Positions 16,712-25,167 of a stretch of DNA of 54,860 nt are shown one piece after another. Both the position numbers and the translations under genes were made by a program. The stretch is taken from IMG/VR virus record IMGVR_UViG_3300024509_000021, positions 1 through 54,860 of that record; one strand, given 5' to 3'. Position 1 is the first letter of the stretch. Each line of letters opens with the position of its first letter. This stretch comes from a virus. The notes below the pieces were generated by a model, which saw only the letters and a list, made by a program, of their open reading frames with translations, was not told where the DNA came from and ran no database searches.

Positions 16712-17286
16712 AATCAACAGCCCAAGCATATCAAGATTTATTCGTATATTCTTTATTCGGTAATAATGGAACATACATTGAAGTTGGTGCTCATAAACCA
16801 ATAAAAAACAGTAACACTTATAATTTAGAAGTAACGTGCGGCTGGAAAGGATTTGGCATAGAATTCAATGATTCTTTAAAAGAGTTTTGGGAAAAATCTC
16901 CTGAAAGAAAAAATAAAATTTATTGGGAAGATGCATTGACATTTAATTACATCAATGCATTAACAGAAAATCTTTTACCAACACACATAAATTATTTGTC
17001 TTGTGATATAGAACCTCCAGAAAATACATTTAATGCTCTTAAGAATATTGTTGGTCAAGGAATTACTTTTGATATAATTACATTTGAACACGATTTATAT
17101 AATTCAACAGTTGACTATAATTTAATTGCTACTGAGTTTTTATTAAACAACGGGTATAAAGTAGCAGTTACCGATGTATATTATAAAAAAGAAGAAAATT
17201 TATTCGAAACATGGTTTTTAAAAGACAACATAGAATTTAAAACTTGTTCGTTTAATGAATGGAAAGAAAGAACAAATTTGTTATGA
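16708..17286 (+). CDS. FkbM-like SAM methyltransferase
   Basis: 192 residues. GTYIEVGAHKPIKNSNTYNL is the motif I of FkbM-type methyltransferases, followed by WKGFGIEFND (acidic ribose-binding Glu) and LSCDIEPPENTFNAL plus ITFEHDLYN. These enzymes usually O-methylate sugars or small molecules. It lies inside the glycan island and overlaps both neighbours by 4 bases (ATGA type), so it likely modifies the same glycan. Confidence 0.78.
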   Translation: MKSTAQAYQDLFVYSLFGNNGTYIEVGAHKPIKNSNTYNLEVTCGWKGFGIEFNDSLKEFWEKSPERKNKIYWEDALTFNYINALTENLLPTHINYLSCDIEPPENTFNALKNIVGQGITFDIITFEHDLYNSTVDYNLIATEFLLNNGYKVAVTDVYYKKEENLFETWFLKDNIEFKTCSFNEWKERTNLL

Positions 17287-18044
17287 AAAAAATTGTTTTA
17301 ATTACCGGAGGCTTTGATCCTCTACATTCTGGTCATATTGCTTATTTTAAAGCAGCAAAGGCATTGGGTGATATTTTAGTTGTAGGCGTAAATTCTGACG
17401 CTTGGCTAACACGCAAAAAAGGTGCTCCTTTTATGCCTTATATGGAACGTGCATCAATTGTACGGAATATAGTTGGTGTAGATTTTGTTATAGACTTTAA
17501 TGACAGTGACGGTAGTGCTAAACACGCCATACAAATGGTGCGTCAAAGTTATCCTCAAGAACGTATTATTTTTGCCAACGGTGGAGATAGAACCAAAGAA
17601 AATATTCCCGAAATGGACATCAAAGACGACAACCTAGAATTTGTGTTTGGTGTTGGCGGAGAAGATAAAAAGAATTCTAGTTCTTGGATTTTACAGGAAT
17701 GGAAAGCACCTAAGACTGAACGTCAATGGGGTTACTATCGTGTTCTGCACGAAGTTCCTGGAATGAAAGTTAAGGAACTAACAGTTAATCCAGGTTGCAA
17801 ATTATCAATGCAAAGACATAAGTATCGTTCAGAATATTGGATAGTGAGTGAAGGTAGAGCCGATGTTAACAAAATGATGGACAGCGGTTACTCGTTGCCG
17901 ACTGCTAGATTAGAATTGCACGACGAAGAAGATATTCCAGTCGGACAATGGCACCAATTAACAAACCCTTACGATGTGCCTTGTAGAATTGTAGAAATTC
18001 AATACGGTGAGCGTTGCGAAGAAGAGGACATAGAAAGAAAATGA
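17283..18044 (+). CDS. Nucleotidyltransferase-cupin fusion (sugar activation)
   Basis: 253 residues from ATG 17283; the earlier in-frame ATG 17259 is less likely because 17283 gives the ATGA overlap and begins at the domain start. Residues 1-135: cytidylyltransferase-like domain, MKKIVLITGGFDPLHSGH with the HxGH site at 15-18 and GVNSDAWLTRKKG. Residues 155-250: mannose-6-phosphate isomerase type II cupin, YYRVLHEVPGMKVKEL, MQRHKYRSEYWIVSEG, QWHQLTNPYDVPC. The first domain resembles HldE/glycerol-3-P cytidylyltransferases, the second usually accompanies GDP-mannose pyrophosphorylases. The pairing in one chain is unusual. Confidence 0.85.
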   Translation: MKKIVLITGGFDPLHSGHIAYFKAAKALGDILVVGVNSDAWLTRKKGAPFMPYMERASIVRNIVGVDFVIDFNDSDGSAKHAIQMVRQSYPQERIIFANGGDRTKENIPEMDIKDDNLEFVFGVGGEDKKNSSSWILQEWKAPKTERQWGYYRVLHEVPGMKVKELTVNPGCKLSMQRHKYRSEYWIVSEGRADVNKMMDSGYSLPTARLELHDEEDIPVGQWHQLTNPYDVPCRIVEIQYGERCEEEDIERK

Positions 18045-18721
18045 TTAGAATATTCATTGGGTACGATCCTCGTGAAGCCGTGGCGTTTCACGTGTGTTCG
18101 AACAGTATTATTAGACAGGCTAGTTGCCCTGTTAGTATTACTCCCCTGGCGTTGAATACATTCAATGAGTACAAAGAAACACACAGCGATGGTAGTAATC
18201 AATTTATCTACTCTAGATTCTTAACACCTGCCCTATCGGACTTTATGGGCTGGGCTATATTTGTCGACGGCGATATGATTTTAAGAGATGATATTTTAAA
18301 ATTATGGAATCTAAGAGACGAGTCAAAGGCAGTAATGGTAGTCAAACACGACTATAAAACTAAGATGACAGAAAAATATCTAGGCAGTAAGAACGAAGAC
18401 TATCCTAGAAAAAATTGGTCTAGTGTTATCTTATGGAATTGCAGCCATCCTAAAAATAGAATCTTAACACCTAACTTCATTGAAAAATCTACAGGTGCAC
18501 AGCTACATAGATTTACTTGGTTAGAAGACAATGACATTGGCGAATTGCCTAAAGAATGGAACTGGCTGGATGTCGAATATGATTATAACCCAGATGCAAA
18601 ATTAGTTCATTATACGTTAGGTACACCTTGCTTCCACGAATTTGCACATCAAGGAAGTTTTTCAGGCGAATGGCATCTTGAAAGAATTTATGCAGATTGG
18701 TGTCAACAAAGGAATCTATGA
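18041..18721 (+). CDS. GT8-like glycosyltransferase
   Basis: 226 residues from ATG 18041 (ATGA overlap with the previous stop). MIRIFIGYDPREAVAFHVC and FIYSRFLTPAL followed by AIFVDGDMILRDDI (DxD, near residue 79) and the C-terminal LVHYTLGTPCFHEFAHQ fit GT8-type retaining transferases. It differs from the other DxD transferases of the island. Donor and acceptor unknown. Confidence 0.8.
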   Translation: MIRIFIGYDPREAVAFHVCSNSIIRQASCPVSITPLALNTFNEYKETHSDGSNQFIYSRFLTPALSDFMGWAIFVDGDMILRDDILKLWNLRDESKAVMVVKHDYKTKMTEKYLGSKNEDYPRKNWSSVILWNCSHPKNRILTPNFIEKSTGAQLHRFTWLEDNDIGELPKEWNWLDVEYDYNPDAKLVHYTLGTPCFHEFAHQGSFSGEWHLERIYADWCQQRNL

Positions 18722-19548
18722 ACAATTGGTTATTTTTAAGCAAAGACGGCCAGGACGAATATATTAATATGTTTGCTATCGGCACCGGAGGAAGAGTGGT
18801 GTCGACTGAAGATTTTATCTTTGAAGATTCCGAAGATCCTATTGTGATGAGAGGAATATTAAAAAAGAAAATAATTCAACAATGCTGGCGTGAACAACGA
18901 GATTTTTATTTTATTGACACTGGATATTTAGGAAATCAAAAAAGTCCTGTAAATCCAATGGGTTGGAAATACTATCATAGAATTGTAAAAAACGATTTGC
19001 AATACGAAGGAGATATAATTCCTAGACCTAATGATAGATTTAAACAGTTAGCTATTCCGATTAGCGATTGGAAAAAAGGCGGAAGAAAAGTTTTAATTGC
19101 TGCACCCGATGAAAAACCTATGAGGTTCTACGGATTAGATCGAGAACAATGGTTGGAAGAAACTATAGAAACAATTAAGAAATATACCGATAGACCGATT
19201 GTTGTTAGGGATAGAGTTAAGAGTAGATTAGATCGTGTAATTCATAATACACTAAAAGAAGCACTCGATGACGATGTTCATTGCCTAGTTACTTTTAATA
19301 GTAATTCTGCAACTGAGTCAGTCCTACACGGAATACCAGCATTTATACTTGCTCCAAGCCATGCGGCTAGTCCAGTAACATTAAGAGACTTAAGCAAGAT
19401 TGAAAATCCGTATTATGCAGACAAGGATAAAGTTTATGCTTGGGCTTGTCATCTAGCATATCTGCAATATCATAACAACGAACTTAGAGATGGTTCTGCA
19501 AAAAAGATGTTAGAAGAAACATATGAGTTAATAAAGGAACATAGATGA
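18718..19548 (+). CDS. Capsule-type polysaccharide protein, paralog A
   Basis: 276 residues from ATG 18718, which overlaps the previous stop; an in-frame TTG at 18697 is rejected. The C-terminal half has PIVVRDRVKSR, LVTFNSNSATESVLHGIPAF and LSKIENPYYADKDKVYAWA, the layout of the Kdo/glycerophosphotransferase-like capsule family (GT-B-type C-terminal domain). It is related to 20225 and 23124 by the shared NPxxxxRxxW/L region and the N-x-S...G-I/V-P motif. The canonical RPHP is replaced by RDRV here, hinting at altered activity. Confidence 0.7.
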   Translation: MNNWLFLSKDGQDEYINMFAIGTGGRVVSTEDFIFEDSEDPIVMRGILKKKIIQQCWREQRDFYFIDTGYLGNQKSPVNPMGWKYYHRIVKNDLQYEGDIIPRPNDRFKQLAIPISDWKKGGRKVLIAAPDEKPMRFYGLDREQWLEETIETIKKYTDRPIVVRDRVKSRLDRVIHNTLKEALDDDVHCLVTFNSNSATESVLHGIPAFILAPSHAASPVTLRDLSKIENPYYADKDKVYAWACHLAYLQYHNNELRDGSAKKMLEETYELIKEHR

Positions 19549-20228
19549 ACTTAAATTTTATTACCAGTCTTTCTAAAGAATATTGGGAAGGAACAGGAAA
19601 ATTTTGTCTAAAGACTTGGAAAAATTTTCCAGGCACAGTGACAGTTTATATCGATCAACAAGAAGGTGACATAGCCTGGATCAATGAACTACCATCATCC
19701 TTTGTTAAAAAATTAGTTCGTGTTCCTAATCTAAATTTAGAAGATAGAGATTCTACAAAAATTAGAAAATTCTGGGGTAAAGCCTGCGCCCAGATATCTG
19801 CAATGAGAGAACGAGGTAAAGATGAAAGAATAGTTTGGATAGATGCTGACGTTGAACAAACAGCATCCACTTTACCAGAATCTATTTTTTCTTTTAGTTT
19901 TATGGAACCAATTGCAATGTTAAACTCCGGTGACGGCGAAGACTGTTGGGAATCCGGCATAGTTGTTTTTAATCAAACTGCCGATAAGATCGATTTGGTT
20001 GTTAGAAAATATGAAAATATGTATCTAAATCAAGATAACTTGTTTAGTCTATGGAAACCTTACGATGCACAGGCATTAGGTGCTGTGGCAATGGAAAGAG
20101 GATTTTTAAATTTATGCAAGAAAAAATGTCCTAATGCAGAAGCATTAGCTAATAGTCACTTTGCTCCATATTTTAAACATTGGATTAATAAAGATAATAA
20201 AAAATTATTAATTGAAAAGAATAAATGA
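19545..20228 (+). CDS. DxD glycosyltransferase, paralog 2
   Basis: 227 residues. NLNFITSLSKEYWEGTGKFC then TWKNFPGTVTVYIDQQ and the site RIVWIDADVEQT (about residue 104). GIVVFNQTADKID parallels GLNLKM/FFVVNKT of the paralogs. The smallest member of the four-gene family. ATGA-type overlaps at both ends. Confidence 0.78.
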   Translation: MNLNFITSLSKEYWEGTGKFCLKTWKNFPGTVTVYIDQQEGDIAWINELPSSFVKKLVRVPNLNLEDRDSTKIRKFWGKACAQISAMRERGKDERIVWIDADVEQTASTLPESIFSFSFMEPIAMLNSGDGEDCWESGIVVFNQTADKIDLVVRKYENMYLNQDNLFSLWKPYDAQALGAVAMERGFLNLCKKKCPNAEALANSHFAPYFKHWINKDNKKLLIEKNK

Positions 20229-21157
20229 CAACAGTAGCGGTATACCACGGTTCTGTACCAAACAAAAAGAGCCAAGAAAAAATTGATCTTTTAAGATACT
20301 TCTCTGAAGGTGCTAGAAGAACAGGATCAATAGTCTACGACTATCTTGATCACTCTTATCGACCATCGGATGTGGCCATTATACAAGGTTGGGTCGCTCC
20401 CGGTCGGCCAACTGGTAAGCATTTACTCTTAAGAAATACTGTTATTCAACAACAACTTAAAAATAAAAGACACGTAATAGGTGTTGACAGCAATTTATTT
20501 CTTTATAAAAATAAAGAAAATCCTTTGCATTATCTCAGATACAGTTTTGATGGAATATTTCCTAATACAGGAATTTATTGTGATACGGAAATTGATCCAT
20601 TTCGATGGAAAAAAATTAGTCATAATTTAAAAATTCAACCTAAAGAGTGGAGAACTAACGGAGACCATATTTTGTTGTTGCTACAAAGAAACGGCGGATG
20701 GAGTATGGGAAATCTTGATGTACAAGACTGGGCTAACGATGTTATAGCTCAGGTAAGACAATATTCCGATCGACACATAATTATACGACCACATCCTGGA
20801 GATAAAGATGCTATAAATTATCTTAATCCTAGACTAGGTAGATGTAAAATTAAATTTTCTAAAAGAATCACTCTTAGCTATAATAAAAATTTAGAAGATG
20901 ATTTAGTAGATTGTTGGGCAGCAATTAATTATAATTCAAGTCCTGCTGTAGGAGCAGCGATTGAAGGTGTTCCTATTTTTGTAATGGATCCTGCCCGTAG
21001 TCAGTGCGCAGAAATTGCTAATACTGATTTATCTCAAATTGAAAATCCACAAATGCCCTATAGAGACAGATGGCTTGAACGATTAGCCATGTTTCATTGG
21101 AATTTTGACGAACTAAGATCCGGCGAATGCTGGAGCCATATGAAAAAATTTATATGA
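20225..21157 (+). CDS. Capsule-type polysaccharide protein, paralog B
   Basis: 310 residues. N-terminal half with VAVYHGSVPNKKSQEK and VAIIQGWVAPGRPTGKHLLL; C-terminal half with HIIIRPHPGDKDAINYLNP, AAINYNSSPAVGAAIEGVP and QIENPQMPYRDRWLERLAMF. The RPHP and N-S-S-P-A-V-x-A motifs match capsule/CDP-glycerol transferase-like GT-B domains. Clear sister of 23124. Probably transfers or exports a sugar unit of the phage-specified glycan. Confidence 0.75.
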   Translation: MTTVAVYHGSVPNKKSQEKIDLLRYFSEGARRTGSIVYDYLDHSYRPSDVAIIQGWVAPGRPTGKHLLLRNTVIQQQLKNKRHVIGVDSNLFLYKNKENPLHYLRYSFDGIFPNTGIYCDTEIDPFRWKKISHNLKIQPKEWRTNGDHILLLLQRNGGWSMGNLDVQDWANDVIAQVRQYSDRHIIIRPHPGDKDAINYLNPRLGRCKIKFSKRITLSYNKNLEDDLVDCWAAINYNSSPAVGAAIEGVPIFVMDPARSQCAEIANTDLSQIENPQMPYRDRWLERLAMFHWNFDELRSGECWSHMKKFI

Positions 21158-21903
21158 AAAAGATTTCTGTTATTACAAGTTTTAACGAAAAATATTATGA
21201 GTTAATTGGCAAATATTGTGTTGCTACATTTTTAAAAAATTGGCCAACTGACATTAATTTAACCTGTTACGTGGAAGAAATGTCATTAACTCCCGATCCA
21301 CGTATTATACAAATTCCTTTTACAGAACTTCCTGTTGAATATTTTGATTTGCAAAAAACAAAATTTAAACAAAGAGTAAAAACTTTTTCTAAAAAAGGTT
21401 ATTCTGTAATTCACGCTATGGAAAACATAGATTGCGATCTATTAATATGGATTGATTCTGATGTATTAACACATACAGCGGTTCCTAGAGAATTTTTAGA
21501 AAATTTATGTTCGTCTAAAGATCTAACTACGTTTATGGGTGTATGGCACGAAGCAAATGACAAAGAATATTTCAGTTGTGAATCAAGTTTTTTTGTTGTA
21601 AACAAAACTCATCAAAATTTTTCATTATTTTCAAAGAGATATCGTGAATATTATGATAATCGATTAACTGAGAATTTAAGAAGATTCTATGACGGTGAAG
21701 TCCTTGGAGCAACTATTAAAGATTTAGAAAAATTAGGAGGTATGAATGAAATTAATCCTAACTTTCACAAAACTCCGATGCCAAGAACCATACTAAAAGA
21801 TTATTTTACTCATTTTAAGGCAGGACTAAAAGAAGATGATGACCTTGATACGAGTATTGAAGAATTAATTGGCAATATTCAAACTGTTCCAGTTTGCCAA
21901 TAA
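21154..21903 (+). CDS. DxD glycosyltransferase, paralog 3
   Basis: 249 residues from ATG 21154 (ATGA overlap). KKISVITSFNEKYYELIGKY and TFLKNWPTDINLTCYVEE closely match paralog 1; site LLIWIDSDVLTH (about residue 104); SSFFVVNKTHQNF. It ends the plus operon and overlaps the convergent gene at 21879 by 25 bases, with no terminator visible between them. Confidence 0.8.
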   Translation: MKKISVITSFNEKYYELIGKYCVATFLKNWPTDINLTCYVEEMSLTPDPRIIQIPFTELPVEYFDLQKTKFKQRVKTFSKKGYSVIHAMENIDCDLLIWIDSDVLTHTAVPREFLENLCSSKDLTTFMGVWHEANDKEYFSCESSFFVVNKTHQNFSLFSKRYREYYDNRLTENLRRFYDGEVLGATIKDLEKLGGMNEINPNFHKTPMPRTILKDYFTHFKAGLKEDDDLDTSIEELIGNIQTVPVCQ

Positions 21904-22694
21904 CTTTCTTTTCTTCTAACCTTTAGATCTTGAGGCTTACTACGGCCTAGATCTTTTCTACCGCCTTTCAAATGGTCAAGATATGCTCCCCATTCACTGT
22001 TAATCAGCGGATGACCTTCTCCAGTGATAAGATGGCTGCTCCAATCTAATTCATTTAAGGTTGAATTTCGTCGTACGACATCAAATACAAAACTATCATG
22101 CCATTCTTCTAAGGTAAAAATTCCTAATTCTGCACAATCGTACATCCATTGAAATTTTTCTAAGAATTTTTGAACAGCAGGTGAACGCAAATTCATTGCG
22201 TAAAGGCCACATTCACTAAATTTTCCTTTTCTTCCAAGAAAACACAAATCTTTGTCTGCCGGAATTAGACGTTGAATTGTTTCCATGGTAATTGGACTAT
22301 GACAAATGGTATCTGCGTCCATCCAAACTAAAATATCTGCGTCAGTTTCCTTAGCACAGTGAAAAATTGCATAGACTTTGTGGGCAAATCTAACAGCATC
22401 CCATTTAAAACCTTTGCCAGCATCTTTTCTTCGACTTCGAATAGGATCTGCTGATACATCGCCGTTAGCCTTGGGAACATTTTTCCACTTTTCTTTAAAT
22501 TTCATAAGCTCTTCAACTTCTTCAAGGCGTTTTAATGTCACGTGATTGTGATTTCGTATTGCAGGATTACAAAGTTCTGGATAAATGTGAAGGGTGACCT
22601 CTTCTGGCCACTTTTCACAAAAACTATCTATCATTTTTTGGCCGTATTTTGCACGACCCGCATCATTAAAAGTTGTTACCACTGCATATTTCAT
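21879..22694 (-). CDS. DxD glycosyltransferase, paralog 4
   Basis: 271 residues from ATG 22694, which overlaps the previous stop in ATGA fashion; an in-frame TTG at 22709 is rejected. KYAVVTTFNDAGRAKYGQKM, SFCEKWPEEVTLHIYPE, site ILVWMDADTICHS (about 130), GLYAMNLRSPAVQ. Belongs with paralogs 1-3 but carries an insertion rich in Lys/Arg at residues 65-95 (KFKEKWKNVPKANGD). Confidence 0.8.
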   Translation of the reverse strand: MKYAVVTTFNDAGRAKYGQKMIDSFCEKWPEEVTLHIYPELCNPAIRNHNHVTLKRLEEVEELMKFKEKWKNVPKANGDVSADPIRSRRKDAGKGFKWDAVRFAHKVYAIFHCAKETDADILVWMDADTICHSPITMETIQRLIPADKDLCFLGRKGKFSECGLYAMNLRSPAVQKFLEKFQWMYDCAELGIFTLEEWHDSFVFDVVRRNSTLNELDWSSHLITGEGHPLINSEWGAYLDHLKGGRKDLGRSKPQDLKVRRKESYWQTGTV

Positions 22695-23089
22695 TTTCTT
22701 TTTTCCCAAACGTGAAATTTTTTATCAACCGAGGTGCATACCCAGCCTGTATTGTATAGAGCCTTCATTGTTTTTTTGTCTACTATAGAATTTCCTTCGA
22801 CTATTACAACAGATTTAAATCTTGTCCAAAAATTATTCAATTTTTCCAGCCTATCTATTTTATCTAGGTTAAAGTATATGGCCTTTATTTCATATAATGT
22901 TTCAATATAGTCAAAATTTTCTCTATAAATTAATTTTTTTGATTTTAAAGATCTATCTTCTGCTTCTATTATAAAAGTTGTGTTATGTAAAGACACTATG
23001 TCCTGCAACATTCCAAAACCGTCACCAATTACCAAAGCATTTTCTGCTCTGCCAATAATTTTTTTGATCTTTTTTTCAAACGAGGCCAT
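22691..23089 (-). CDS. Small Rossmann-like protein, unknown
   Basis: 132 residues. ALVIGDGFGMLQDIV followed by TTFIIEAEDR resembles motif I and II of a methyltransferase-type Rossmann fold, but the glycine pattern is incomplete and the protein is short. It ends with HVWEKRK and is coupled to paralog 4. Could be a degenerate methyltransferase; function unknown. Confidence 0.65.
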   Translation of the reverse strand: MASFEKKIKKIIGRAENALVIGDGFGMLQDIVSLHNTTFIIEAEDRSLKSKKLIYRENFDYIETLYEIKAIYFNLDKIDRLEKLNNFWTRFKSVVIVEGNSIVDKKTMKALYNTGWVCTSVDKKFHVWEKRK

Positions 23090-23109
23090 AAATTAATTAA
23101 ATACTCTGA

Positions 23110-23117
23110 TATTTATT
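23110..23117 (-). promoter_or_regulatory. Late box-like sequence, divergent intergenic region
   Basis: AATAAATA on the minus strand, 20 nt before ATG 23089. A TTAAATAC sequence on the plus strand (23097-23104) may serve the 23124 gene. The 34-bp gap is AT-rich and serves both directions. Confidence 0.4.
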
Positions 23118-23123
23118 ACTCCT

Positions 23124-23948
23124 ATGCGCTTCAAACTTTATCGTGAATACGGTGCCTTAAACAGCGCACCAATTTTTAATGCAGTCGAACAAGGACTGCG
23201 TTCACTTGGCCACGAAATTGTTAATAAAGACGAAGACATACCGGTAATTTGGTCAGTTTTATGGTCAGGCAGGATGAAAAACAATCAAGCCATATATCAT
23301 AATGCTATAAAAAATAAAAAATCTGTTTTAATTATAGAAGTTGGAAATTTAAAAAGGAACGAGACCTGGAGAATTTCTTTAAACCATATAAACGGATTAG
23401 GCGTTTTTAATAATCTTACAAATTTAGACTCCTCGAGACCAGGAAAATTAGGTATAGAATTAAAATCTCCTCCTAACAAAACAAGAGGAGAGATACTAGT
23501 GGCTTGCCAACATCAAGAAAGTCTTCAATGGGAAGGTATGCCAACTATGGCAGAATGGTGTAAGGATACGATTTCTAAAATTAGACGGCACTCACAGCGC
23601 AGGATTATAGTTAGACCACATCCAAGGTCTCCATTTCCGTTTAGTGTGCCTAATGTAATATTAGAGAGGCCTAGACATATTCCAAACACCTATGATAATT
23701 TTGATATTTTTTACAACTATCATTGCGTGATTAATTATAATGCAGGACCGTCTGTTCAAGCTCCTATAAATGGGATTCCCGTGCTCTGTGATTCTTCTAG
23801 CCTAGCTGGCGAATTAAGCATTAAATGGGAAAATCTTGAAAATCCCACATTGCCAGATAGAGAAGAATGGTTTCTCAAACTCTGCCATACCGAATGGACT
23901 GTTGACGAAATAAGTCAAGGTATTCCTTTGGCAAGATTGTTCGGTTGA
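23124..23948 (+). CDS. Capsule-type polysaccharide protein, paralog C
   Basis: 274 residues. RIIVRPHPRSPFPF, HCVINYNAGPSVQAPINGIP and LENPTLPDREEWFLKLCHTE align with paralog B. The N-terminal half (VIWSVLWSGRMKNNQAIYHN) is specific. Presumably the same GT-B-like activity. It stands alone after the minus-strand pair, with the next gene 31 bp downstream. Confidence 0.75.
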   Translation: MRFKLYREYGALNSAPIFNAVEQGLRSLGHEIVNKDEDIPVIWSVLWSGRMKNNQAIYHNAIKNKKSVLIIEVGNLKRNETWRISLNHINGLGVFNNLTNLDSSRPGKLGIELKSPPNKTRGEILVACQHQESLQWEGMPTMAEWCKDTISKIRRHSQRRIIVRPHPRSPFPFSVPNVILERPRHIPNTYDNFDIFYNYHCVINYNAGPSVQAPINGIPVLCDSSSLAGELSIKWENLENPTLPDREEWFLKLCHTEWTVDEISQGIPLARLFG

Positions 23949-23979
23949 CTTTCATATCTGCCTGTTATATAATAATTAA

Positions 23980-25167
23980 ATGTTAAGCTCTGTGTATGCC
24001 GAAGACATTTTTCTTCGTTTTTATACTCTTGTTCAATCTGGTCAACTACACGTTCAGCACCAGGACTTCTCGCCTATTCTTAGTTTTCACGAGAAAATTT
24101 CCAATGACAGCGAACTAACAAAAAATCAAGCTAACTACATTTTAAAAATATTAGAAAAATACAAAAATGTATCGGCATTATTGGGTTTTGATTACAAAGA
24201 CGCATTGTTAACAGCGCAATGGCAAAGACCTTTTAGAGTACTAGATCTTACAAAAAAAATCTATGTAGAAAACAAAGATGGATCTTTAGAAATTTGTCTA
24301 AAATTTCCATATCAATTGAAAAAAGAGTTTGACGATGAAATAAATGTTAACTTGCCTAATTCAACTAGAGTCAGTCATTGGGATCAAGAAGACAAAGTTC
24401 GACGTTTAAAATTTTACGAATACAACTTGATCAGTCTATATGAATTTGCTAATAAACACAACTTTGTAATTGACGACAGTTTTATGAGTGTGTTGTCAGA
24501 TGTTGAAGAAATATGGCAAAATTCAGACAACATTATTCCCTGTTCGGAAATAATTAATTCAAAAGTTGAATTAGTAAATGCTGATCCAGAAACCGAAGAA
24601 TGGTGGTCAAATACTCGCACCGAATCATTAAACAATGATTTATTACTGGCTAAGAGTATGGGATTTCCATTGAAAAAAAATCCGGTAAGTTTAGTAGAAA
24701 AAATAGCATCTTCGTCTGAAAATTTATTCTGGATTAAAAATGTTCAAGATTTCTTTAACATTAGCACTACCGTTAAAGGCAGAGTCTGTATAATTTTAGA
24801 TAGAACATCTGACACACTAAAATGGTTACAAGAATTTGTAAAAGCAGCTGATCAAAATAGTGTTCCTAGAGAAGAAATTAAGGTATGTTTTAGAGATACT
24901 AAAGATTCAAAGACCGGTCTTAATGACTGGATTAAACTAGCAGGTGTTGGCGGCAAAGTGGATACTGGAAAATTTTTAATATTTGAATCTAAGCCAGCTA
25001 AATGGTTGTTTAAAGATAACCTTGATGTTAAAATGTTAGTAACAAATAACATTTATCCGCCAACAAGTGTTATTACAAAAGATTGGTTTGATTCTCATCC
25101 TTGTGTAATTTATCTAGGTGCAGCAAAACCAAGCACTCATAAAGGAAGAAAGATTGTCGAATTGTAA
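23980..25167 (+). CDS. Conserved protein upstream of uvsW, unknown
   Basis: 395 residues, soluble, no recognised motif. N-terminal 120 residues are helical (FSPILSFHEKISNDSELTKN); the C-terminal part has beta-strand segments such as GRVCIILDRTSDTLKWLQEF and KFLIFESKPAKWLFKD, then CVIYLGAAKPS, reminiscent of a helicase-like Rossmann unit without Walker motifs. The end overlaps the uvsW region, so a partnership with UvsW in branch migration or repair is possible. Not identified. Confidence 0.75.
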   Translation: MLSSVYAEDIFLRFYTLVQSGQLHVQHQDFSPILSFHEKISNDSELTKNQANYILKILEKYKNVSALLGFDYKDALLTAQWQRPFRVLDLTKKIYVENKDGSLEICLKFPYQLKKEFDDEINVNLPNSTRVSHWDQEDKVRRLKFYEYNLISLYEFANKHNFVIDDSFMSVLSDVEEIWQNSDNIIPCSEIINSKVELVNADPETEEWWSNTRTESLNNDLLLAKSMGFPLKKNPVSLVEKIASSSENLFWIKNVQDFFNISTTVKGRVCIILDRTSDTLKWLQEFVKAADQNSVPREEIKVCFRDTKDSKTGLNDWIKLAGVGGKVDTGKFLIFESKPAKWLFKDNLDVKMLVTNNIYPPTSVITKDWFDSHPCVIYLGAAKPSTHKGRKIVEL

